Positions 6,787 to 10,642 of a stretch of 10,642 bases of DNA are shown here, piece after piece. Both the position numbers and the translations under genes were made by a program. Within the stretch, counting starts at the first letter, position 1, and each line of letters begins with the position of its first letter. The stretch spans positions 1-10,642 of the forward strand of contig DNXM01000015.1 in the NCBI GenBank assembly GCA_003505905.1, read 5' to 3'. Origin of the DNA: Oscillospiraceae bacterium. GTDB lineage: Bacteria > Bacillota > Clostridia > Oscillospirales > Acutalibacteraceae. The notes under the pieces were generated by a model. It searched no databases. It worked only from the letters and a program-made list of their open reading frames with translations, and was not told where the DNA came from.

Positions 6787-7412
6787 TGTCCTTCCTCCCA
6801 CAAATCGGTAATGCCGGCCATAATGCGTGCCGCTGCTTCTCTCAATTCACGGGAAGAGCCGTCCTCGGTGATGCCGAGGCTCTCATAAGGAATGACCTCA
6901 CCGAAGCGAATGGTCATCTTGCGGCGCAAGCCCTTTGCTTTTTCGCAGTAAATGCTTGCCGGCAAAATATCCGCTTTTGTTTGACGGGCAATCAGCGAAA
7001 CGCCTGCCTTTGCTTCATGCGGTTTCAAGTCCTTTGAGCGAGTGCCCTCGGGAAAAATACCGATAACATGACCCGTTTCAATCAGCTTAATGGCGTAGTT
7101 GACCGCCGCCTTATCGTTTCGGCCACGGGCAACGGGGAAAGTGTTGACACTTGTCAAAAACCAAGAGGCAAATTTCCTTTTGAACGCTTCGTTTTTGCCC
7201 ATGAAGTGAATCTTACGGGGTGCATTGACAATGAGCAGCACCGGGTCCATAAAATGGATGTGGTTGCAGGTCAAAATGAACGAACCGTCCTTGGGCACAT
7301 TCTCCTTGCCAACCACCTTATAGGAATAGAGCAGGTGCATGATGCACCAACCCAAGGGCTTCAGGATGTTATAAAGCTTCCTGTCTTTTACATTGTCATA
7401 GTTAAATGCCAT
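6777..7412 (-). CDS. plsC: 1-acyl-sn-glycerol-3-phosphate acyltransferase (PlsC family)
   Basis: This membrane-associated enzyme transfers an acyl chain to lysophosphatidic acid to give phosphatidic acid in phospholipid synthesis. It has 211 residues, normal for short bacterial PlsC. The catalytic HX4D motif is NHIHFMD (His51, Asp56). The substrate-binding motif FPEGTRS is at 120-126, followed by AGVSLIARQ and ILPASIY (149-155). A hydrophobic N-terminal stretch around 15-31 may contact the membrane. The ATG at 7412 comes one base after the cmk stop, and its ribosome binding site GGAGG lies within the cmk 3' end. The in-frame TTG at 7433 overlaps that site and is rejected. The exact acyl donor and acceptor cannot be told from sequence. 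Confidence 0.93.
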   Translation of the reverse strand: MAFNYDNVKDRKLYNILKPLGWCIMHLLYSYKVVGKENVPKDGSFILTCNHIHFMDPVLLIVNAPRKIHFMGKNEAFKRKFASWFLTSVNTFPVARGRNDKAAVNYAIKLIETGHVIGIFPEGTRSKDLKPHEAKAGVSLIARQTKADILPASIYCEKAKGLRRKMTIRFGEVIPYESLGITEDGSSRELREAAARIMAGITDLWEEGHCR

Positions 7413-7413
7413 G

Positions 7414-8076
7414 TTATTTCTTTTCCTCCACAATTTTTTTCAAGGTTTCGTTTACCTGCTCCAAGCTCATCTCGGATGTATCCACCAACACGGCGTCATC
7501 CGCCTGCTTGAGCGGTGCGATTTCACGGTGCGAATCCTGATAATCCCGCTGAATCATTTTTTCCAGCACGGTGTTGTAATCGGCTTCCATGCCTTTTTCG
7601 AGCAATTCGTCATAGCGGCGCTTCGCACGAACCTCAGCCGAGGCCGTCAAAAAGATTTTCACCTTTGCATCGGGCAAAATCACCGTTCCGATGTCACGAC
7701 CGTCCATGATGCAGTTGTTCTTTGCGGCGATACTGCGCTGTAAATCAAGCAAAAACGCACGCACCGCAGGCACCGCCGAAACATTCGACGCCGCCATGGA
7801 AGCCTCGGGTGTGCGAATGGCAAGGGACACATCCTCTTCGCCGAGATAAACACGCTGTTCTCCGTTCACAAAGCGCAGGCTGACATCGGCAGAAGGGAGC
7901 GAAGCAATCACCGCTTCGGCGTTCTTTGTGTCGGCACCGCTTCGCATGGCATTCAAGCCGACCGTGCGGTACAGCGCACCTGTGTCCACATAAATATAGC
8001 CCAAATCGCTCGCCAACGCACGGGCAATGGTACTTTTGCCGGCTCCTGCCGGTCCGTCAATGGCAATGTTAATCAT
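7414..8076 (-). CDS. cmk: Cytidylate kinase
   Basis: This cytosolic enzyme phosphorylates CMP and dCMP to the diphosphates. It has 220 residues, the usual length. The P-loop is GPAGAGKST (8-16), followed by YVDTGALYR (29-37), which contacts the nucleotide. DGRDIGTVILPDA (125-137) and RRYDELLEKG follow, and the lid/CMP motif RDYQDSHREIAPL (177-189) is complete. The ATG at 8076 has GAGGAAG just upstream and lies 17 bases after the flavoprotein's final stop. The order cmk–plsC–ispH/rpsA is a familiar Firmicutes cluster joining nucleotide, lipid, isoprenoid and translation functions. Confidence 0.97.
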   Translation of the reverse strand: MINIAIDGPAGAGKSTIARALASDLGYIYVDTGALYRTVGLNAMRSGADTKNAEAVIASLPSADVSLRFVNGEQRVYLGEEDVSLAIRTPEASMAASNVSAVPAVRAFLLDLQRSIAAKNNCIMDGRDIGTVILPDAKVKIFLTASAEVRAKRRYDELLEKGMEADYNTVLEKMIQRDYQDSHREIAPLKQADDAVLVDTSEMSLEQVNETLKKIVEEKK

Positions 8077-8093
8077 GTTTCTTCCTCATTTAC

Positions 8094-9326
8094 TCACATA
8101 TTTTTGCCGGCGGCATAGCCGGTTGAAAACGCAATTTGCAAATTGAATCCGCCGGTGTAGGCATCCACATCCAGCACTTCGCCGGCGAAGTACAGGTTTT
8201 CCATTATTTTCGACTGCATGGTGCTCGGATTCACTTCTCCGACCTTGACGCCGCCCGAGGTCACAATCGCCTCTTCAATGGGACGAAAGCCCGTGACGGT
8301 GACGGTGAAATCCTTGAGCAAATCCACCAAGCCCTGCCGCTGTTCACGGGTGATTTGGTTGGTTTTTTCGCTCGCTTTGATGCCGGAGCGGCGCACCACC
8401 ACGGGAATCAATTTACGAGGCAGCTATAAACCGAGTGAATTGATATAATCTTTTTTCGAGTTTTCCGTAAAGTCACGCACGATGCGCTTGTCCAGCTGTT
8501 CATGGGTCAAGGCAGGCTTCAAATCAATGTGAAGCACATAGCGCTCGGGCGACATTTCACGCATATGCGAGCTTGCGCTGAGCACCAACGGACCCGACAC
8601 ACCGAAATGCGTGAAAATCATTTCACCCAATTCTTCAAAAACCGTGCGGTGCTTTTGGGTGTCTTCCACGCTCAATGTCACATTGCGCAGGGAAAGCCCC
8701 TGCAAATCGGTGCAAAAGCCTTCGTGCGCCTCCAACGGAACCAAGGACGGCTTCGGGTCGATGATTGTGTGACCGACCTGCTGTGCGAGCGTGTAACCGT
8801 CGCCCGTTGAGCCGGTGAGCGGATACGATTTTCCGCCCGTGGCAATCAAATAGTTTTCCGCCTCAAGCACTTCGCTATCCTCGGTTTTCACGCCCGTTAC
8901 TCTCGTACCGTCCGTCAGCAATTCCACGGCTCTGCCCTTGAGAAACCGCACACCGTTGCGGCGGCAGGTATCCTGTAGCGCATCGACAATATCCATGGAA
9001 TTATCGCTCACGGGGAACACACGGTTTCCTCGTTCGATTTTCAATTCAACCCCATGTGATTCAAAAAAATCCATGGTATCCTGCGGCATAAAGCCCGAAA
9101 ACGCACTGTATAAAAATCGCCCATTTACAGGAACATTGGCAATCAAATCATTGAGCAGATTGCAGGCGTTCGTCACATTGCAGCGGCCCTTGCCCGTGAT
9201 GACGATTTTTCGTCCAGGACGGTCGTTTCTTTCTAAAATAGCGACACTTCTCCCTGATTCGGAGGCGGTGATTGCCGCCATCATGCCGGCGGCTCCTGCA
9301 CCGAGAATCAACACATCATTTTTCAT
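8094..9326 (-). pseudogene. HI0933/BaiN-family FAD oxidoreductase interrupted by an in-frame TAG
   Basis: This is a flavoprotein of the HI0933/BaiN-like family, usually about 400-420 residues and of poorly known role. Part one (300 residues to the TAG) has the FAD motif GAGAAG (9-14), GRKIVITGKGRCNVTN (38-53) and ATGGKSYPLTGSTGDGY. It ends DYINSLGL. After TAG (8426-8424) the same frame continues LPRKLIPVVV and runs for 109 residues to the TGA at 8094. That part contains TVTGFRPIEEAIVTSGGV, YFAGEVLDVDAYTGG and FNLQIAFSTGYAAG, all the C-terminal family signatures. The family normally reads SLGGLLPRKLIP here, so TAG replaces a Leu codon; one T-to-A change from TTG would explain it. Everything else is intact, so this is a very recent nonsense mutation, a sequence error or readthrough. 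The ATG at 9326 overlaps the rpiR end by 11 bases and has GGAGG 12 bases upstream. Confidence 0.9.
8424..8426 (-). other. In-frame TAG codon inside the flavoprotein gene
   Basis: The context on the minus strand is CTC GGT TTA TAG CTG CCT. It is the only stop codon in an otherwise open 410-codon frame. None of the eight other gene ends visible in the window uses TAG as its stop (they are TAA or TGA), a small sample. No restart with a good ribosome binding site is visible just after it; the nearest in-frame possibility is a TTG at 8411. Confidence 0.9.
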
Positions 9327-10197
9327 CTTCGCCGAGAGCCTCCTGCTTATCATAAATATTATACTCATCGTATATTTTTTCCAACTCATTCAAGTTGTCG
9401 TAAACCTCACTGCGGCGGTTAAAGGTGGCGGCAACAATCAGCGCATTGATTAAGCTCAACGGTGCCACAAGTGAATCGACAAACGATGCCATGGTGCTGC
9501 GTGCAATCAGCAAATAATCGGCAAATTTCGCAATCGGCGACAGCTCGCTGTCGGTAATGGAAATAACCGTTGCTTTTTTGTCGTGGATAAAATGCAGTGC
9601 ATTGATGGTTTGGTTGGAATAGCGTGGAAAGCTGATGGCAATGCAGATATCCCGCTCGTCAATGCGAAAAATCTGCTCAAATACCTCGCTGGCTCTTGCG
9701 CTGTCAACCAACACCACATTATCATAAACAGGACGGAAATAAAATGCCAAAAAGTTGGCAAGCGTGGCGGCGGAACGCACGCCGAGAATGTAGATATTTC
9801 TTGCCCGGTTAATTGCCGCAACGGCTTGATTGAAGTTTTCTTTGGAGGTTTGGTCGAGGGTCGCTTTAATCATGGCGGAATCCGCATTCAGCACGGTTTC
9901 GAGAATTTCATCCTGCGCAATGCGCACGCTTGCGCTCTGCATACGCTGAACGCTCGTCAGCTTGCTGCGAATCAATTCCTGCAAGTCGCTTTGCAATGCG
10001 GGATAGCCCTCGAAGCCAAGCTCCGTGGCAAAACGAACCACGGTCGATTCGCTCACACCCACGGTTTCGCCCAAACGAGCCGCCGTCATAAACGCCGCCT
10101 TGTCATAGTTCGCCATGATATAATCGGCAATTTTTTTGTGCCCTTTGGAAAGCTTGGTGTAAAGGGCGTCGATTTTATTCAAAATGGATTTTGTCAT
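9316..10197 (-). CDS. RpiR-family transcriptional regulator (HTH plus SIS domain)
   Basis: This is a DNA-binding regulator of 293 residues, standard for the family. The N-terminal HTH_6 domain (about 1-77) shows TAARLGETVGVSESTVVRFATELGFEGYPALQ. A SIS domain, which normally binds phosphosugars, spans about 120-260 with IYILGVRSAATLANFLAFYF (135-154), DICIAISFPRYSNQT (183-197) and VISITDSELSPIAKFADYLL (211-230). The Ser/Thr pattern of the SIS pocket is partly altered (ISFPRYSNQT). A charged tail follows. The ATG at 10197 has GGGAG close upstream. A longer in-frame extension to 10329 reads through the promoter and is rejected. The regulator leads an operon of housekeeping genes, which is unusual for a family that mostly sits next to sugar-catabolism genes. 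Its ligand and targets are unknown. Confidence 0.93.
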   Translation of the reverse strand: MTKSILNKIDALYTKLSKGHKKIADYIMANYDKAAFMTAARLGETVGVSESTVVRFATELGFEGYPALQSDLQELIRSKLTSVQRMQSASVRIAQDEILETVLNADSAMIKATLDQTSKENFNQAVAAINRARNIYILGVRSAATLANFLAFYFRPVYDNVVLVDSARASEVFEQIFRIDERDICIAISFPRYSNQTINALHFIHDKKATVISITDSELSPIAKFADYLLIARSTMASFVDSLVAPLSLINALIVAATFNRRSEVYDNLNELEKIYDEYNIYDKQEALGEDEK

Positions 10198-10236
10198 ATT
10201 CTTCTCCCGATGGAAAGTATCATTCAAACATCTGTA

Positions 10237-10265
10237 AATATAGACCGATTTTTGAAGGCTGTCAA
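10237..10265 (-). promoter_or_regulatory. Sigma-A promoter of the rpiR–ispH/rpsA operon
   Basis: A perfect -35 TTGACA (10265-10260), a 17-base spacer and -10 TATATT (10242-10237) lie upstream of rpiR. Transcription should start near 10230, leaving a leader of about 33 bases. Since the five genes are closely packed or overlapping, this promoter may drive all of them. Confidence 0.9.
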
Positions 10266-10287
10266 CCGTTTGAACGAAAAATTGCAT

Positions 10288-10307
10288 TTTTACCATATGC
10301 GGTAAAA
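10288..10307. promoter_or_regulatory. Inverted repeat upstream of the rpiR promoter
   Basis: TTTTACC (10288-10294) and GGTAAAA (10301-10307) form a perfect 7-bp inverted repeat with a 6-base spacer. It is centred about 33 bases upstream of the -35 element. The layout fits a dimeric regulator, possibly the RpiR protein controlling its own gene, but this is inference. Confidence 0.5.
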
Positions 10308-10329
10308 CATAACGAAAGCGAAACAACAT

Positions 10330-10366
10330 AAAAAGAGAACAGCTGCGTAAGCTGTTCCCTCTTGGT
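10330..10366 (-). terminator. Terminator copy 1, attached to a tRNA-Pro-like 3' end
   Basis: Minus-strand AAGAGGGAACAGCT (10363-10350) pairs with AGCTGTTCTCTTTT (10344-10331) in a 14-bp stem with two G·U pairs and the loop TACGC, ending in TTTTT (10334-10330). It would stop transcription arriving from the right before the rpiR promoter. A second copy lies at 10583-10621. Confidence 0.88.
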
Positions 10367-10373
10367 CGGAGTG
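10363..10373 (-). repeat. Fragment resembling a tRNA-Pro 3' acceptor end
   Basis: The minus strand reads CACTCCGACCA, which matches, from memory, the acceptor 3' strand plus CCA of bacterial tRNA-Pro. It runs straight into terminator copy 1. The upstream bases (GGGCAAATCCCTTATGAA) do not form a correct T-arm at the right distance, so no complete tRNA is present. Confidence 0.5.
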
Positions 10374-10453
10374 TTCATAAGGGATTTGCCCTCGTGGTAG
10401 CAACCTGAAAATAAAGGAGAGCTTCATCCGAATTGGGTGTCGAGCCTCTCGAC

Positions 10454-10478
10454 TGGTGCGAGAGACGGGACTTGATTC
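10454..10478 (-). repeat. tRNA-Leu-like 3'-end fragment, copy 1
   Basis: The minus strand ends CAAGTCCCGTCTCTCGCACCA-like: the T-loop 3' half, T-stem, acceptor strand CTCTCGC, A and CCA, as in Firmicutes tRNA-Leu. The usual GGGTTC before CAAGTCCC is replaced by CGAATC, destroying the conserved G53 and T54. No matching 5' acceptor strand lies 80-90 bases upstream, so it is a remnant. An exact 25-base copy sits at 10618-10642. Confidence 0.75.
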
Positions 10479-10560
10479 GCGGCGACCGGGTCGCCTTGGT
10501 CGCTCGCGGTCACAACTGTCCACCGGACAGTTGCTCTGTGCCGCTCGTCCTTCAAGTCCC
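10467..10560. repeat. Palindromic branched-hairpin module
   Basis: Outer inverted repeats GGGACTTGA (10467-10475) and TCAAGTCCC (10552-10560) enclose two further hairpins. One is GGCGAC/GTCGCC with a 3-base loop (10481-10495). The other is CAACTGTCC/GGACAGTTG with a 3-base loop (10513-10533). The whole can fold as a branched structure. The left outer arm is part of the tRNA-Leu-like fragment. It has the look of a genome-wide interspersed palindromic repeat; copy number cannot be judged here. Confidence 0.75.
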
Positions 10561-10582
10561 CGAACAAAGCAGAACATATAAC

Positions 10583-10621
10583 AAAAAGAGAGAACAGCTG
10601 CGTAAGCTGTTCCCTCTTGGT
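10583..10621 (-). terminator. Terminator copy 2, attached to a tRNA-Leu-like 3' end
   Basis: This is the same hairpin as copy 1 with two extra bases (AG) before the T run: AAGAGGGAACAGCT, loop TACGC, AGCTGTTCTCTCTT, then TTTTT-type tract (minus strand). The 14-bp stem has only one G·U pair. It follows directly after the CCA of the second tRNA-Leu-like fragment, as a terminator would follow a tRNA gene. Confidence 0.85.
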
Positions 10622-10642
10622 GCGAGAGACGGGACTTGATTC
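10618..10642 (-). repeat. tRNA-Leu-like 3'-end fragment, copy 2 (at window edge)
   Basis: This is identical over 25 bases to the copy at 10454-10478, including the altered CGAATC-type T-loop position where visible. It ends in CCA and runs into terminator copy 2. It reaches the window edge, so whether more of a tRNA-like sequence or another palindromic module lies beyond is unknown. Confidence 0.7.

Noticed and set aside
10198..10329. A 44-residue N-terminal extension of the RpiR protein
   Set aside because: It reads through the -10 and -35 elements and lacks a ribosome binding site; the ATG at 10197 gives the standard family N-terminus.
10454..10545. A complete tRNA-Leu gene on the minus strand
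   Set aside because: Only the 3' end matches; no 5' acceptor strand pairs with CTCTCGC, and the conserved T-loop bases G53 and T54 are changed.
10433..10639. Short open frames across the repeat patch (both strands)
   Set aside because: They translate hairpins and tRNA-like sequence; spurious ORFs of this kind are common over such repeats.
10330..10642. CRISPR-like repeats at the right edge
   Set aside because: Only two copies of each unit occur, the units differ in arrangement, and they are terminators and tRNA-like ends rather than regularly spaced repeats.

Overview
The window looks like a chromosomal segment of a gut-type member of the class Clostridia, most plausibly Oscillospirales (Oscillospiraceae/Ruminococcaceae). 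The reasons are strong AGGAGG-type ribosome binding sites, frequent TTG/GTG starts, the ispH–rpsA fusion, and the gene order flavoprotein–cmk–plsC–ispH/rpsA. All of these are typical of that group. Taxonomy is inferred from gene content only. Every convincing gene is on the minus strand, so transcription runs right to left.

Right edge (about 10310–10642): a non-coding patch of repeats. It has two near-identical rho-independent terminators, two copies of a 25-base segment resembling the 3' end of a tRNA-Leu, a short piece resembling a tRNA-Pro 3' end, and a palindromic module that could fold into a branched structure.

Centre-right (4573–10265): one probable operon behind a very good sigma-A promoter. 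The order is an RpiR-family sugar-phosphate-type regulator, an HI0933/BaiN-like flavoprotein interrupted by an in-frame TAG, cytidylate kinase (cmk), a PlsC-type acyltransferase, and a fused IspH (isoprenoid reductase) plus ribosomal protein S1. The genes are closely packed or overlapping and end at a strong terminator. The fusion carries an almost ideal internal ribosome binding site and ATG at the IspH/S1 junction, so S1 may also be made alone.

Centre-left (2452–4555): a large gene with no recognised name. Its protein pairs a seven-bladed Reg_prop-like beta-propeller with an alpha/alpha-toroid-like C-terminal domain and has no signal peptide. A strong ribosome binding site plus ATG lies just upstream in the wrong frame, which suggests a one-base frameshift at the N-terminus. 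No promoter fits between the preceding terminator and this gene.

Left (1–2378): an amino-acid-type ABC importer operon (binding protein, hairpin, permease, ATPase cut by the window edge) with its own sigma-A promoter and possible operators. The binding protein is the most striking item. The segment that normally forms the C-terminus of family-3 solute-binding proteins sits directly after the lipoprotein signal, before the normal N-terminal strand, so the protein is circularly permuted.
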